This document shows, piece after piece, positions 24,480 to 34,743 of a stretch of 64,000 nt of DNA. How positions within the stretch are numbered: the stretch's first letter is position 1; each line of letters starts with the position of its first letter. Under the pieces are notes generated by a model that was given only the letters and a program-made list of their open reading frames with translations, had not been told where the DNA came from and did no database searches. Both the position numbers and the translations under genes were made by a program. Source of the DNA: Martelella endophytica (lineage in GTDB: Bacteria; Pseudomonadota; Alphaproteobacteria; Rhizobiales; Rhizobiaceae); the NCBI RefSeq assembly GCF_000960975.1, contig NZ_CP010803.1:4433818-4497817 (forward strand), read 5' to 3'.

Positions 24480-25463
24480 ATGAACTATCACATCAATCTC
24501 AAGAGCATCGCACTCGCAGGTCTGGCTGCCAGCCTGATGGCCGGTTCGGCACTTGCCGCCGACTACACGTTGAACGTCAACACCGCGCTTGCCACCAACG
24601 ACCCGCTCTATGCCGGCCTTGAGGCTTTCGCGGAAAACGTGGCCACGGCTTCGGATGGTGCGCTGGAAGTGCGCCTGTTCCCGAACTCGCAGCTCGGCCC
24701 CGATGAGGACGTGCTGGAACAGGCCCGCGCCGGCGCGCCGGTTGCCGTCGTCGTCGATGGCGGTCGCCTGGCGGTATTCGTCAACGAATTCGGCGTTCTC
24801 GGCGCTCCTTACCTCGCCAGCGGCTATGACGGCATCCGCAAGGTCGTCACCTCGGACCTGTTCAATGAATGGGCCGAAAAGCTGCATGATGATGCCGGCC
24901 TCGATGTGCTGAGCTTCAACTGGTGGCAGGGCGAACGTCATCTGCTGACCAAGAAGGAAATCACCGGCCCGGCTGATCTCGCTGGTGTGCGCATGCGCAC
25001 GCCGGGTGCCCCGGTCTGGACCGGCACCATCGCCGCGATGGGCGCAACGCCGACACCGATGCCCTGGGGCGAGGTCTACTCGGCGATCTCCTCCAACGTC
25101 ATCGATGGCGCAGAAGCCCAGCTTCCCGCCGTTGTCGGCGCCAAGCTCGACGAGGTGATCACCAACATCACGCTGACCGGCCACATCAACCTGATCACCG
25201 GTCTCATCACCTCCGCAGGCTGGGTCGATTCGCTTCCGGAAAACCTGCAGACCATCCTGCACGAGGAAGCCCTGAAAGCCGGCGACATCGCCTCCCACGG
25301 CACGGAAGAAGCCCTTGCAGGCCTGGAGCAGCAGCTCAAGGACGAAGGCGTGACCATCGAAATCATCGACGTCACACCGTTCAAGGAAGCAACCGCCGTC
25401 GTCTATGACGACCTCGGCTATGGCGAACTGCGCGACCAGCTGCAGGCGATCGCCGCGCAGTAA
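24480..25463 (+). CDS. TRAP transporter substrate-binding protein (DctP)
   Basis: Periplasmic TRAP binding protein, 327 residues, with a signal peptide ending GSALAAD. The conserved segment ADLAGVRMRTPGAPVW near 165-180 holds the arginine that binds the substrate carboxylate, and MPWGEVYSAISSNVIDGAEAQL follows. The next two genes give the matching small and large permeases. Neighbouring uxuA points to a hexuronate such as glucuronate, but the sequence alone does not prove it. Confidence 0.92.
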   Translation: MNYHINLKSIALAGLAASLMAGSALAADYTLNVNTALATNDPLYAGLEAFAENVATASDGALEVRLFPNSQLGPDEDVLEQARAGAPVAVVVDGGRLAVFVNEFGVLGAPYLASGYDGIRKVVTSDLFNEWAEKLHDDAGLDVLSFNWWQGERHLLTKKEITGPADLAGVRMRTPGAPVWTGTIAAMGATPTPMPWGEVYSAISSNVIDGAEAQLPAVVGAKLDEVITNITLTGHINLITGLITSAGWVDSLPENLQTILHEEALKAGDIASHGTEEALAGLEQQLKDEGVTIEIIDVTPFKEATAVVYDDLGYGELRDQLQAIAAQ

Positions 25464-25491
25464 GGCGCAGGGCAGCAGACCGTGAAATGAC

Positions 25492-25522
25492 GGGCCGCGT
25501 CCGCAGATGTCGGGCGCGGTCC
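25492..25522 (+). terminator. Hairpin after dctP, possible attenuator
   Basis: GGGCCGCG (25492-25499) and CGCGGTCC (25515-25522) can pair over 8 bp with one wobble. There is no T-run. It may lower read-through from dctP into the permeases or protect the dctP message end. Confidence 0.4.
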
Positions 25523-25587
25523 GTCCTCCCAAGGCTCGAATACGGCCGGCGCCAGTGTGGCGAGGCCGCCTCAGAACAAGCGTTCGT

Positions 25588-25639
25588 GAGCATTTCGACA
25601 CCGGCAACGACCGGGACCCGGCACAGGGCCGAAATGCTC
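25588..25639 (+). promoter_or_regulatory. Long stem in the dctP-dctQ spacer
   Basis: GAGCATTTCG (25588-25597) and CGAAATGCTC (25630-25639) form a perfect 10-bp stem, enclosing a GC-rich 32-nt loop that itself can fold. It ends about 13 nt before the dctQ ribosome site AGGGG. It could control mRNA stability or dctQ translation. Confidence 0.5.
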
Positions 25640-25664
25640 CTCAACCAAATCCGGAGGGGCCATC

Positions 25665-26189
25665 ATGCCCGGTTTCCTCGCTAAGATAGAATTTGTCGCA
25701 GGCGCGATCCTGCTGGCGGTCATCACGGGGCTCGTGTTCATCGCCGCCACCATGCGCTTCTTCGGCCATCCGCTGATCTGGTCGGTGGACCTGGCCCAGC
25801 TTCTGTTCATCTGGCTCTGCTTCATCGGCGCCGCGCGCGCCATGCGCGAGCGCGGCCATCTCGGCGTCGACTTTCTCGTCCGCCCCTTCCCGCACCGCTT
25901 CAGGCTGATCCTCGAAACGCTGCTGGCGATCGTGTTCATCGGCTTCCTGATGATCCTCGCCGTGGAAGGCTATGACCTCACCATGCTGAACAAGGAACGC
26001 CAGTTCGGCGATTCCGGCCTCTCCTATGCCTGGGTCACGATCGCGGTTCCAGCCGGCTGCATCATGCTGTCGCTGTCGATCCTCGGCAATCTCGTCCAGG
26101 CCTGGCGCAATGCGAAGAGCAAGATGCTGGTCTTCACCCGCACCGCCACTCAGGAAGAACCGGTCGTTTCGACCGGCGCCGCGGAGTAA
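25665..26189 (+). CDS. TRAP transporter small permease (DctQ)
   Basis: 174-residue membrane protein with four hydrophobic helices (about 5-30, 45-63, 84-105, 125-145) and the DctQ mark FIAATMRFFGHPLIWSVDLAQLLFIWLCFIG split around residues 27-57, with ARAMRERGHLGVDF after it. It forms the small subunit of the TRAP carrier. RBS GGAGGGG precedes the ATG, and the large permease begins 5 nt after its stop. Confidence 0.92.
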   Translation: MPGFLAKIEFVAGAILLAVITGLVFIAATMRFFGHPLIWSVDLAQLLFIWLCFIGAARAMRERGHLGVDFLVRPFPHRFRLILETLLAIVFIGFLMILAVEGYDLTMLNKERQFGDSGLSYAWVTIAVPAGCIMLSLSILGNLVQAWRNAKSKMLVFTRTATQEEPVVSTGAAE

Positions 26190-26194
26190 GCATC

Positions 26195-27478
26195 ATGGCC
26201 CTTATCGGTATCGTCTTCTTCGTCCTGATGCTGCTTGGCGCACCCATCGCGTTTGCCATCGGCATCTCCGGCTTCACCTTCTTCCTCACCTCGGACATCA
26301 TGCCGCTGTCGATCGGCGTTCAGAAGATCGCGACGGTGTCGCAGAGCTTTCCGCTACTCGCCGTTCCCTTCTTCGTGCTGGCCGGCCACCTGATGAACGA
26401 GAGCGGCATCACCGACCGCCTCTTCACCTTCTCCAAGGTCGCCGTCGGCTGGATGGCGGGCGGGCTTGCCCAGGTTGCGATCATCCTTTCGACCCTGATG
26501 GGCGGCGTCTCCGGCTCGGCGGTTGCCGATGCGGCGATGGAAGCCCGCGTTCTCGGCCCGCAGATGATCAAGAACGGCTATTCGAAGGGCTTCTCCTCGG
26601 CCGTCATCGCAATGTCGTCGCTGATTACCGCGACCATTCCGCCCTCCATCGGGCTCATCCTCTATGGCTATGTCGGTCAGGTCTCGATCGGCCGGCTGTT
26701 CATGGCGGGCATTGTCCCCGGCATCCTGATGATGGCGTTCCTGATGACGGCCGCATGGATCGTCTCGCGCCGTCGCAACTATGTGCTCTCCGACATGCGC
26801 AAGCCGACGCGGGGCGAACTCGGGCGCGCGGCCTGGGGCGCCAAGTGGGCGCTGCTGTTTCCGGTCCTGCTCATCGGTTCGATCCGCGGCGGCCTGTTCA
26901 CCCCCTCGGAAGTCGGTGCCTTCGCCGTGGTCTACGCCATCCTCGTCGGTCGCTTCGCCCATCGGGTGATGACCTTCGAAGCGATCAAGCGCGCGTTTGC
27001 CCACGCGATTTCGGATATCGGCCTGATCATGCTGATCATCCTGATGTCGGGAATGATCGGCTTTGCGATCATCTTCCTGCAGGTGCCGCAGCACGTGGCC
27101 GGCTTCATGCTTGAGAGCCTGGTGAACCCGGTGCTGATCGTCACCGTCATCCTGATCGGCCTGTTCATTGCCGGCCTGTTCTTCGAAAGCACGATCCTGG
27201 TGCTGCTGCTGACGCCGATCCTCGTGCCCGTCGTCATCAAGGCCGGCGTCGATCCGGTTCACTTCGGTATCCTGATGATGACGATCGTGACCTTCGGTTC
27301 GATGACCCCGCCGGTCGGAGTCGCGATGTTCACGGTCTGCAGCCTGCTCGATACGCCGATCGAGGAATATGTGAAGGAATCCTGGCCGTTCATTGCCGCC
27401 ATCATCGGCCTGGTCGTGCTGCTGCTGTTCTTCCCCGGCGTCGTCCTGTTCCTCCCGAACCTCATGTATGGCGGATAG
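26195..27478 (+). CDS. TRAP transporter large permease (DctM)
   Basis: 427-residue transport subunit of about twelve membrane helices. DctM features include SQSFPLLAVPFFVLAGHLMNESG (split over 50-72), GGVSGSAVADAAMEA near 108, and TFGSMTPPVGVAMFTVCSL near 366, regions that bind sodium and substrate in this family. It drives sodium-coupled uptake of the ligand delivered by DctP. A strong terminator follows at 27506, closing the unit. Confidence 0.95.
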   Translation: MALIGIVFFVLMLLGAPIAFAIGISGFTFFLTSDIMPLSIGVQKIATVSQSFPLLAVPFFVLAGHLMNESGITDRLFTFSKVAVGWMAGGLAQVAIILSTLMGGVSGSAVADAAMEARVLGPQMIKNGYSKGFSSAVIAMSSLITATIPPSIGLILYGYVGQVSIGRLFMAGIVPGILMMAFLMTAAWIVSRRRNYVLSDMRKPTRGELGRAAWGAKWALLFPVLLIGSIRGGLFTPSEVGAFAVVYAILVGRFAHRVMTFEAIKRAFAHAISDIGLIMLIILMSGMIGFAIIFLQVPQHVAGFMLESLVNPVLIVTVILIGLFIAGLFFESTILVLLLTPILVPVVIKAGVDPVHFGILMMTIVTFGSMTPPVGVAMFTVCSLLDTPIEEYVKESWPFIAAIIGLVVLLLFFPGVVLFLPNLMYGG

Positions 27479-27505
27479 TCCCATCCGCCCTTGAGGAAAC
27501 CACTG

Positions 27506-27534
27506 GCCGCACTGGAAACGGTGCGGCTTTTTTT
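27506..27534 (+). terminator. Intrinsic terminator after the TRAP operon
   Basis: GCCGCAC (27506-27512) and GTGCGGC (27521-27527) pair perfectly around an 8-nt loop and are followed by seven T. Confidence 0.88.
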
Positions 27535-27595
27535 GGTATTGAGAGCACCGCACTTCAACAGCATGCTTACGAAAGGCCGGAAAGAGGAGCAGAAA

Positions 27596-27949
27596 ATGGT
27601 CGTAAAACGCATCGTCTCCAACATCGCGACGACATCACCCGGCGAAGTCCGCGCCTTCTATGTCGATCTTCTGGAGCTTGATGTGGCAATGGACCTCGGA
27701 TGGATCGCGACACTCGTTTCCGGGGAAAAGGCTCAGACCCAGATCAGCATCGCCAGCGAAGGTGGCTCCGGTACGCCGGTTCCCGACCTCTCGATAGAGG
27801 TGGACGATGTCGACGCGGTACACCGGCGGGCCGAAGAACTCGGTCACGAGATCGTCTATGGCCCGGCCGATGAGCCATGGGGCGTACGACGGTTCTACCT
27901 TAAGGATCCGAGCGGAAAGCTGGTCAACATCCTGACGCACAAGGGCTGA
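27596..27949 (+). CDS. VOC (glyoxalase/bleomycin-resistance) family protein
   Basis: 117-residue vicinal-oxygen-chelate fold protein. The opening KRIVSNIATTSPGEVRAFYVDLLELD is the first beta-alpha unit, and the second unit holds VDDVDAVHRRAEELGHEIV, then EPWGVRRFYLKDPSGKLVNIL, the usual final strand with a metal-ligand Glu position replaced by Asn-containing NIL. The start is fixed by AGGAG about 8 nt upstream. It is separated from the TRAP genes by a terminator. No substrate can be named. Confidence 0.85.
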   Translation: MVVKRIVSNIATTSPGEVRAFYVDLLELDVAMDLGWIATLVSGEKAQTQISIASEGGSGTPVPDLSIEVDDVDAVHRRAEELGHEIVYGPADEPWGVRRFYLKDPSGKLVNILTHKG

Positions 27950-27959
27950 CGGCCGCGGC

Positions 27960-28412
27960 TCAGGACGAAGGGCAGACGAACGGGATCTTGTGGCCGCCGT
28001 CATAGGGCACAGCATAGCCGCCGGAGAGCAACAGCATGCTGAGGTCGCGCTTGTCCGCCAGCGCCACATCGGCGACCACCCGGCCGAAATACTTGTCGCC
28101 GGCGATATTGCGCAACTGCACTGTCTCGCCTTCCCGGACATTCGACATCACGAAAGCCCTGGCGGCATTTGCCGCGTCCCGCTCGGCGTCGCAGGACGAG
28201 CGCAGCTCCGGCGTATCGACGCCGCGCACCCTCACCGAGGTCTCGACGATCTGCCCAGGCCACGGCCGCGCCTGAACGACGATCGTGTCACCGTCGATCA
28301 CCCGCACCACCTCAGCCCGCACCGGGCCGTCGAAGATATCTTCGGCAGCGACGGACGGCGCCCGCACGGTGGCGATCAGCAATGACGTGGCCAGAAAGGC
28401 GATTCGAGACAT
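27960..28412 (-). CDS. Secreted thermonuclease-like (SNc domain) protein
   Basis: 150 residues with a signal peptide (MSRIAFLATSLLIATVRAPSVAA) and a staphylococcal-nuclease domain: RVIDGDTIVVQ near 38-48, VRVRGVDTPEL near 62-72 with the catalytic Arg and Glu, and DKYFGRVVADV near 107 with the second Arg. It likely acts in the periplasm or outside as a calcium-dependent nuclease, or is a structural variant. The ATG at 28412 is the first methionine giving a signal peptide; the ribosome site is masked by a palindrome. Confidence 0.82.
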   Translation of the reverse strand: MSRIAFLATSLLIATVRAPSVAAEDIFDGPVRAEVVRVIDGDTIVVQARPWPGQIVETSVRVRGVDTPELRSSCDAERDAANAARAFVMSNVREGETVQLRNIAGDKYFGRVVADVALADKRDLSMLLLSGGYAVPYDGGHKIPFVCPSS

Positions 28413-28413
28413 G

Positions 28414-28433
28414 AAAAGGAATTTATTCCTTTT
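28414..28433. promoter_or_regulatory. Perfect inverted repeat at the nuclease start
   Basis: AAAAGGAA (28414-28421) and TTCCTTTT (28426-28433) form an 8-bp inverted repeat with a 4-nt centre, touching the start codon region of the nuclease gene. On the mRNA it would sequester the AAGGAA ribosome site, so it could also be a translational hairpin. Confidence 0.45.
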
Positions 28434-28467
28434 ATGGAAAGCGCTCAATAGGAATAATTACCTATGA

Positions 28468-28770
28468 TCAGAAGTCGATCGCCCTGCCCTTGATCTCCCA
28501 GTCGCCGAAGCGTGCAGGGTCCAAGCCGCCACGGCCGCCTTCTTCGGGCGCCGGCTTGGCCTCGGCGTCGGCCACCCTGCGGCGCTCGGCGGCCTCGGCC
28601 AGAGCGCGCTTCGCCGCCTCGGGGAGATTGCGACGGCGTTCTTCTTCAGGATCGACCATCTCACCGGAAGCGCCGGCGGCGGTCAGGGCCGCAAGCTCGG
28701 CGGCGGAAGGGAAAGTCGAAACTTCTTCGCCGGCGTTCTGTTTTGCGCCGGTCTTGTCTTTTTCGTCCAT
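28468..28770 (-). CDS. DUF1674 protein, succinate dehydrogenase assembly factor 4-like
   Basis: 100-residue protein whose C-terminus [20 protein letters not shown] is the DUF1674 signature shared with SDHAF4/Sdh8, a factor that helps assemble the flavinated SdhA subunit. The N-terminal 60 residues are charged, alanine-rich and poorly conserved. The start at MDEKDKTG fits the family length. It is divergent from htpX. Assignment rests on the C-terminal motif. Confidence 0.82.
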   Translation of the reverse strand: MDEKDKTGAKQNAGEEVSTFPSAAELAALTAAGASGEMVDPEEERRRNLPEAAKRALAEAAERRRVADAEAKPAPEEGGRGGLDPARFGDWEIKGRAIDF

Positions 28771-28888
28771 GATGATTGCACCAATTTCGCGGCCGCGATT
28801 ATTGATATGCGGCGATTTTCGTCCCACTTATATCCGCAATTGGTGCCGGAAAGAAGACCGGCGCATCCATCCTATCGGAGACCGGCAG

Positions 28889-29848
28889 ATGAATCTCGTT
28901 CGTACCGCCATGCTTCTCGCCTTCATGACGGCATTGTTCATGGGCATCGGCTATATGATCGGAGGCCAGAGCGGCATGATGATCGCGCTCGTGATGGCCG
29001 CCGGCATGAACATCTTTTCCTACTGGAATTCCGACCGCATGGTGCTCTCCATGTACCGCGCGCAGGAGGTTGATGAGCGCTCTGCGCCCGAATATTACGG
29101 CCTGGTGCGCGAGCTTTCCGGCCGCGCCGGGCTGCCCATGCCCAAGGTCTATCTCTATGACAGCCCGCAGCCGAACGCCTTTGCGACCGGCCGCAATCCG
29201 CAGAATGCTGCCGTCGCGGCCTCAACCGGCATTTTGAAGATGCTTTCCCGCGAGGAACTCGCCGGCGTCATGGCGCACGAGCTTTCCCATGTGCAGCACC
29301 GCGATACGCTGACGATGACGATCACCGCGACGCTGGCCGGTGCGATCTCGATGCTCGGCCATTTCGCCTTCTTCTTCGGCGGCAGCCGCAACAACAACAA
29401 TCCTTTCGGCTTCGTCGGGGTGCTGATCGCGATGATCGTCGCGCCGCTGGCTGCGGCGCTGGTGCAGATGGCGATCAGCCGGACGCGCGAATATGCCGCC
29501 GACCGCCGCGGCGGCGAGATCTGCGGCAATCCGCTGTGGCTCGCCTCTGCGCTCCAGAAGATCCATCACGGCAACCAGGTGATCCACAACGAGCGCGCGG
29601 AACGCAACCCCGCGACCGCCCACATGTTCATCATCAATCCGCTGTCCGGCCAGAACATGGACAACCTTTTCTCCACCCACCCGAACACGGACAACCGCAT
29701 CGCAGCGCTGCGCGACCAGGCTGCCCGCATGGGCGCGACCTCGACCGCGGCGTCCGGACCTGCTAGAGCGACCCGGAGATCGCAATCGGTGCCCGACACC
29801 GGCCGCGACCGTAACGGCGATCCGCCCTTCAAAGGTCCATGGTCCTGA
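28889..29848 (+). CDS. htpX: Membrane zinc metalloprotease HtpX
   Basis: 319-residue M48 peptidase that removes damaged membrane proteins. Two N-terminal helices (about 5-25 and 30-45), HELSH within [11 protein letters not shown] near residue 130-140 as zinc site, two further helices ([35 protein letters not shown]), and [12 protein letters not shown] near 195 with the third ligand. A low-complexity tail ([16 protein letters not shown]) ends it. Start supported by GGAG upstream. Its stop overlaps the next gene, rsmB. Confidence 0.95.
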   Translation: MNLVRTAMLLAFMTALFMGIGYMIGGQSGMMIALVMAAGMNIFSYWNSDRMVLSMYRAQEVDERSAPEYYGLVRELSGRAGLPMPKVYLYDSPQPNAFATGRNPQNAAVAASTGILKMLSREELAGVMAHELSHVQHRDTLTMTITATLAGAISMLGHFAFFFGGSRNNNNPFGFVGVLIAMIVAPLAAALVQMAISRTREYAADRRGGEICGNPLWLASALQKIHHGNQVIHNERAERNPATAHMFIINPLSGQNMDNLFSTHPNTDNRIAALRDQAARMGATSTAASGPARATRRSQSVPDTGRDRNGDPPFKGPWS

Positions 29849-31200
29849 TGCAAGATGAGAACAAGCCGGCGCGGGCAGGAAACGCCCGTCCGGCACAAAA
29901 GCCTGGTTATCCGCCCCGCGCAGCCGCCACGAAAATCCTTGCCGCCGTCATCGACCGCAAGACCTCGCTCGACGGCATGCTCGACAGCGACAACGGCAAT
30001 GCCGTCTATCGCAGCCTGACGCCGGCCGATCAGGGGCTTTGCCGGGCGCTGGTGCTGACGGCGCTGCGCCACAAGCCGATGATCGAAGCCGCGATTTCAG
30101 GCCTGCTCGACCGGCCGCTGCCTTCCGGCGCCCGCGCACTGTCACATGTGCTGACCATCGCCGCAGCCCAGATCCTCTACCTCGATGTTCCCGATCATTC
30201 CGCCGTCGACATCGCCGTCGAGCAGGCCAATGCCGACCCGCGCAACAAGCGCTTCGCCGGGCTGGTGAATGCGGTGCTTAGGAAGCTGGCACGGCAGAAG
30301 GAACGGACGCTTTCCCGCATCGCCGGCATCTCACCGCTGCCCGACTGGTTCCTGGAAAGGCTCACAGAAATCTACGGGACGGAAAAGGCCGCGGCGATCG
30401 GGACGGCCCAGCTGACCCCGCCATCGATCGATCTCTCGGTGAAATCCGATCCGGAAGGCTGGGCCGGCCGCCTCGGCGGACGGGCACTTGCGACCGGCTC
30501 CGTGCGTCTGGAGAAGACCGAGGGTGCGATTTCCGCGATGGACGGCTTTGCCGAAGGCGAATGGTGGGTTCAGGATGCGGCCGCCGCCATTCCTGCAAGC
30601 CTTTTCGGCGATCTTTCTGGCCAGCGCGTCGTCGACCTCTGCGCCGCGCCCGGCGGCAAGACCGCGCAGCTGATCGTGCAGGGTGCAAGCGTGACCGCGC
30701 TCGAGCGCTCGAAATCCCGGCTTAAGCGGCTCGACCAGAACCTCGAACGCCTTGGATTGAGCGCAGAAACCGTTGCAGCCGACATGATGGAGTACCGGCC
30801 GGCTGCGCTCTTCGACGCCGCCCTCCTCGATGCGCCCTGCTCTTCCACCGGCACGGCGCGCCGGCACCCAGACGTGCCGTGGACCAAGGACATGGCCGAC
30901 ATCGAGAAGCTTGCGGAGGTGCAGTATGCGATGCTGCGCCAGGCGCTGGACCTCGTCCGCCCCGGCGGCATCGTGATCTTTTCAAACTGCTCGCTCGATC
31001 CGCTCGAAGGTGAAGCCATGGTCGCGCGGCTTCTGGCCGACGGCGCGCCGGCCGAGCGCTGCGAATTCCCGGCCGGCCGGCCGGATGCGCTGAAGCATCT
31101 GTTCGACGCCGACGGCGCCATCCGTACCACCCCGGCCGATACGCTGGACGGCGAGGCCGGCCTCGACGGCTTTTACGCCGTCGCACTGAAAAAACGCTGA
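29839..31200 (+). CDS. rsmB: 16S rRNA (cytosine-967 C5) methyltransferase
   Basis: 453 residues. Residues about 25-150 form a NusB-like RNA-binding domain ([35 protein letters not shown]). Residues 230-450 form the RsmB methyltransferase: SAM motif [13 protein letters not shown] near 267, the [15 protein letters not shown] catalytic Cys loop near 331, and [12 protein letters not shown] with the second Cys. The usual TCS is NCS. It begins at 29839 or, equally possible, at 29848 exactly on the htpX stop. Confidence 0.94.
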   Translation: MVLMQDENKPARAGNARPAQKPGYPPRAAATKILAAVIDRKTSLDGMLDSDNGNAVYRSLTPADQGLCRALVLTALRHKPMIEAAISGLLDRPLPSGARALSHVLTIAAAQILYLDVPDHSAVDIAVEQANADPRNKRFAGLVNAVLRKLARQKERTLSRIAGISPLPDWFLERLTEIYGTEKAAAIGTAQLTPPSIDLSVKSDPEGWAGRLGGRALATGSVRLEKTEGAISAMDGFAEGEWWVQDAAAAIPASLFGDLSGQRVVDLCAAPGGKTAQLIVQGASVTALERSKSRLKRLDQNLERLGLSAETVAADMMEYRPAALFDAALLDAPCSSTGTARRHPDVPWTKDMADIEKLAEVQYAMLRQALDLVRPGGIVIFSNCSLDPLEGEAMVARLLADGAPAERCEFPAGRPDALKHLFDADGAIRTTPADTLDGEAGLDGFYAVALKKR

Positions 31201-31358
31201 CGCAGAAAAGGCTTGCAGAAGTCGTCAAACTGATTTCTTTTCAGCATTGCTGCGGTGGAACAAACACGAAAAACCGTCCAGCAAACTCTTCAGCCTGACC
31301 CAATGGGCCGGAGATTTGGGTCACGCCGGGGAGCCGGTGCGAGGAAAAAACGATTCGG

Positions 31359-33053
31359 GTGCGCGATTTGGCCTTTCCGGTTTCGGAAATCTGGCGTTAC
31401 GCTTTGCTGTATGGATATGAGACCGCGCTGCGCATCAGACGCGGGCTCATGGCCTTGCGCCCGCAATCCACAGTTTCCTTCGGCAATGCCAACCGGCAAT
31501 TGCTCGTCGCCCCCACCGATCTCAGGGCCGCAGACCCGCTCGAAGCGGAAAACCTGGTGAGCTGGCGCTTCGCGCTCGCGGGCGAGACGCTGGATACAGC
31601 CGGCCGGCCGCCGTTTTCAATGGAGATGCCGAGCGCGGACTTCGCGTGCCTGCTTGCCGGCTTCTCGTGGCTTCGGCATCTGCGGGCGTTGCGCGGCGAG
31701 GAAGCCAACAATTTCGCCCGCACGGTGACGCTGAATTTCCTGCGCCGCAACGGGCGGTGCAAGGGCCCCGCCTGGCAGAATGCCGTCGCCGTGGAACGTC
31801 TCTCCGCCTGGCTCAGCCATTCCACCGTGATATTGAAGGGGGCGGACGCTGCCTTCTATCGCCGTTTCGTGGCGGCGATCCTCCGTCACGAACAGGTGCT
31901 GCGCCGCCGCTACCCGACAATGCCGCACGACGAGACGCGGCTGAAGGCGGCGATCGCGCTCGCCATGGCATCGATCTCGATGGATCTTTCCGATCACCGC
32001 AAGCAGCAGGCCGCAAGGCGGCTCGACGAGGCGCTGTCGAAGCAGATCCTCGCCGATGGCGGCCATATCGCACGCAATCCGCAGACGCTGCTCGACCTGC
32101 TCTTCCAGCTGCTGCCGCTGCGCCAGACCTACATCAACCTCGATATCGCGCTGCCGCGCCAGCTCGTTCCGGCAATCGACCGGATTTACGCGGCGCTCGC
32201 CTTCTTCAGGCACCGGGATGGCAATCTCGCGCTCTTCAATGGCGCAGGCCCTGTCCTAGCGACGACGCTGTCGGCGCTGCAACGTTACGACGAAACCGGC
32301 GGCAGCGGTTTCCGGGCCTTGCCGCATACCGGGTTTCAGCGGCTCGATGCCGGAGGGACGGTGCTGATCGTCGACGCCGGCAACCCCCTTTCCACCCATC
32401 TGTCGAAAGCGGCTCATGCCGGCGCATTGTCCTTCGAGATGTCGTCCGGCACCAGCCGTTTCATCGTCAATTCCGGCCGTCCGCTCCATCCGGATGCGGC
32501 GACCATTGCAATGGCGCGCTCGACCCCGGCCCACTCCGCCGCTACCATTGATGACGCTTCGTCGATGCGGTTTTCCCGCTCTGAATTCCTCGGGCCTGTC
32601 GCCGCCGGCGGGATCCGCCGGGTCGAGGTGGAGCGCAGCGAGACCGACGACGGCGATACGCTTCTGATGCGCCATGACGGCTATCTCGCCCGGTTCGGGC
32701 TGATGACGGAGCGGCGGCTCGCACTTTCAGCCGATGGGCGCGTGATTGCCGGCCGCGACAGCTTCCGCCGCCGCCGCGACGAAATGCCGGCTGCGACCAA
32801 CCGCCACCAAGCCATCATCCGCTTCCACCTGCATCCCTCGATCTGGGTCATGCATGAGGATGCCGACACGATCTTCATGACGGCGCCGGACAATGAGAGC
32901 TGGCTGTTTTCCGCACCCGGCCTTGCCCCGGAGCTCGAAGAGGATGTGTTCTTTGCCGCCAGTGCCGGCATGGCCGCCTCCCGCCAGATCGTCATCACCG
33001 CGCCGATCGGCGAACATCCCGATGTCGAATGGCGGCTGGAGCGGCTGAGCTAG
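31359..33053 (+). CDS. Heparinase II/III family protein
   Basis: 564-residue protein with an N-terminal alpha-helical toroid and a C-terminal heparinase II/III beta-sandwich ([12 protein letters not shown] near 341, [21 protein letters not shown] near 361-381). In rhizobia this gene usually sits between rsmB and purH, as here, and its substrate is unknown; polysaccharide lyase activity is assumed from the family only. GTG start with AGGAAA about 11 nt upstream. No signal peptide is visible, so it may act in the cytoplasm or be exported otherwise. Confidence 0.85.
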   Translation: MRDLAFPVSEIWRYALLYGYETALRIRRGLMALRPQSTVSFGNANRQLLVAPTDLRAADPLEAENLVSWRFALAGETLDTAGRPPFSMEMPSADFACLLAGFSWLRHLRALRGEEANNFARTVTLNFLRRNGRCKGPAWQNAVAVERLSAWLSHSTVILKGADAAFYRRFVAAILRHEQVLRRRYPTMPHDETRLKAAIALAMASISMDLSDHRKQQAARRLDEALSKQILADGGHIARNPQTLLDLLFQLLPLRQTYINLDIALPRQLVPAIDRIYAALAFFRHRDGNLALFNGAGPVLATTLSALQRYDETGGSGFRALPHTGFQRLDAGGTVLIVDAGNPLSTHLSKAAHAGALSFEMSSGTSRFIVNSGRPLHPDAATIAMARSTPAHSAATIDDASSMRFSRSEFLGPVAAGGIRRVEVERSETDDGDTLLMRHDGYLARFGLMTERRLALSADGRVIAGRDSFRRRRDEMPAATNRHQAIIRFHLHPSIWVMHEDADTIFMTAPDNESWLFSAPGLAPELEEDVFFAASAGMAASRQIVITAPIGEHPDVEWRLERLS

Positions 33054-33126
33054 GTTTCACATTGTCTCCAGTCATGCTAAGCGCGAGGCAACCTCTCGCC
33101 ATCGTATCGATGAAGGACTTCGCACC

Positions 33127-34743
33127 ATGGCCGTTGCCTCCAAGAAAATCCCCGCCCCCGATCTCGTCACCGTCAAGACCGCGCTGCTTTCCGTCTCCGA
33201 CAAGAGCGGCATCGTCGAATTCGCCAGCGCGCTTGCTGCACGCGGCGTGAAACTCTATTCGACCGGCGGCACTCACAAGGCGCTGGCCACAGCCGGCCTC
33301 GACGTCACCGATGTGTCCGAGGTCACGGGCTTTCCGGAAATCATGGATGGCCGCGTCAAGACGCTGCATCCGAAGGTTCATGGCGGCCTGCTCGCCATCC
33401 GCGATGACGAAGAGCATCAGGCGGCCATGAGCGCGCATGGTATCGAGGGCATCGACCTTGCCGTCATCAATCTCTATCCCTTCGAGGAAGTCCGTGCCGC
33501 CGGCGGCGACTATCCGACGACCGTTGAGAACATCGACATCGGCGGCCCGGCGATGATCCGCGCTGCGGCCAAGAACCACGCCTATGTCACGGTGATCACC
33601 GATCCGGCCGATTACCGTGAGGTGAGCGAGGCGCTGGAAGCCGGCAACGGCACCATCCCTTACGCGCTCCGCCAGCAGCTTGCCGCCCGCGCCTATGCTC
33701 GCACCGCCGCCTATGACGCGACGATCTCGTCCTGGTTTGTGGAGGCCCTCTCGCTGGAAAACCAGCGCCACCTGACGCTTGGCGGCACGCTGAAGCAGGA
33801 AATGCGCTACGGTGAGAACCCGCATCAGTCGGCCGCCTTCTACGTGACGGGCGACAAGCGGCCGGGCGTTGCCAATGCCGTCCAGCATCAGGGCAAGCAG
33901 CTTTCCTACAACAACATCAACGATACCGACGCCGCTTTCGAACTGGTTGCCGAGTTCCCACCGGAACAGGCGCCGGCCGCCGCCATCATCAAGCACGCCA
34001 ACCCTTGCGGCGTTGCCCGTGCGGACACGCTGGTCGAGGCCTATCGCCGGGCGCTTGCCTGTGACAGCCAGTCGGCTTTCGGCGGCATCGTCGCGCTGAA
34101 CCAGACGCTGGATGCCGTGACGGCCGAGGAAATCGTCAAGCTGTTCACCGAGGTTATCATCGCGCCGGACGCGGATGAAGATGCCAAGGCCATCATCGCG
34201 GCCAAGAAGAACCTTCGCCTGCTGACCACGGGCGGCCTGCCCGATCCGCGCTCGAAAGGCCTCAACTTCAAGACGGTTGCCGGCGGCTTCCTGGTGCAGG
34301 GCCGCGACAACGCGATGATCGACGAGATCACCCTGAATGTCGTCACCGAACGTGCCCCGACCGACCGTGAACTCGAAGACCTGAAGATGGCCTTCGCGAT
34401 TGCCAAGCACGTCAAGTCGAATGCGATCGTCTACGTCAAGGACGGCCAGACCGCCGGCATTGGCGCAGGTCAGATGAGCCGCATCGATTCGGCCATCATC
34501 GCCGGCATCAAGGCCAAGGAAGCCGCCAAGACGGCCGGCTGGGCCGAGCCGATGACCAACGGATCGGCGGTCGCTTCCGAAGCCTTCTTCCCGTTCGCCG
34601 ATGGTCTGCTGTCAGCCGTTGCCGCCGGCGCTACCGCCGTCATCCAGCCGGGTGGTTCGATCCGCGATCAGGAAGTTATCGATGCCGCCAACGCCAATGG
34701 CGTCGCCATGGTGTTCACCGGTGTCAGGACCTTCCGCCACTGA
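33127..34743 (+). CDS. purH: Bifunctional AICAR formyltransferase / IMP cyclohydrolase
   Basis: 538 residues catalysing the last two purine steps. The N-terminal cyclohydrolase has [15 protein letters not shown] near 17 and STGGTHKAL near 43, then [17 protein letters not shown] split around 70-86. The formyltransferase has [13 protein letters not shown] near 229 and [11 protein letters not shown] near 286, including the catalytic Lys-His. The last 20 nt overlap the 3' end of the convergent MFS gene. Confidence 0.97.
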   Translation: MAVASKKIPAPDLVTVKTALLSVSDKSGIVEFASALAARGVKLYSTGGTHKALATAGLDVTDVSEVTGFPEIMDGRVKTLHPKVHGGLLAIRDDEEHQAAMSAHGIEGIDLAVINLYPFEEVRAAGGDYPTTVENIDIGGPAMIRAAAKNHAYVTVITDPADYREVSEALEAGNGTIPYALRQQLAARAYARTAAYDATISSWFVEALSLENQRHLTLGGTLKQEMRYGENPHQSAAFYVTGDKRPGVANAVQHQGKQLSYNNINDTDAAFELVAEFPPEQAPAAAIIKHANPCGVARADTLVEAYRRALACDSQSAFGGIVALNQTLDAVTAEEIVKLFTEVIIAPDADEDAKAIIAAKKNLRLLTTGGLPDPRSKGLNFKTVAGGFLVQGRDNAMIDEITLNVVTERAPTDRELEDLKMAFAIAKHVKSNAIVYVKDGQTAGIGAGQMSRIDSAIIAGIKAKEAAKTAGWAEPMTNGSAVASEAFFPFADGLLSAVAAGATAVIQPGGSIRDQEVIDAANANGVAMVFTGVRTFRH

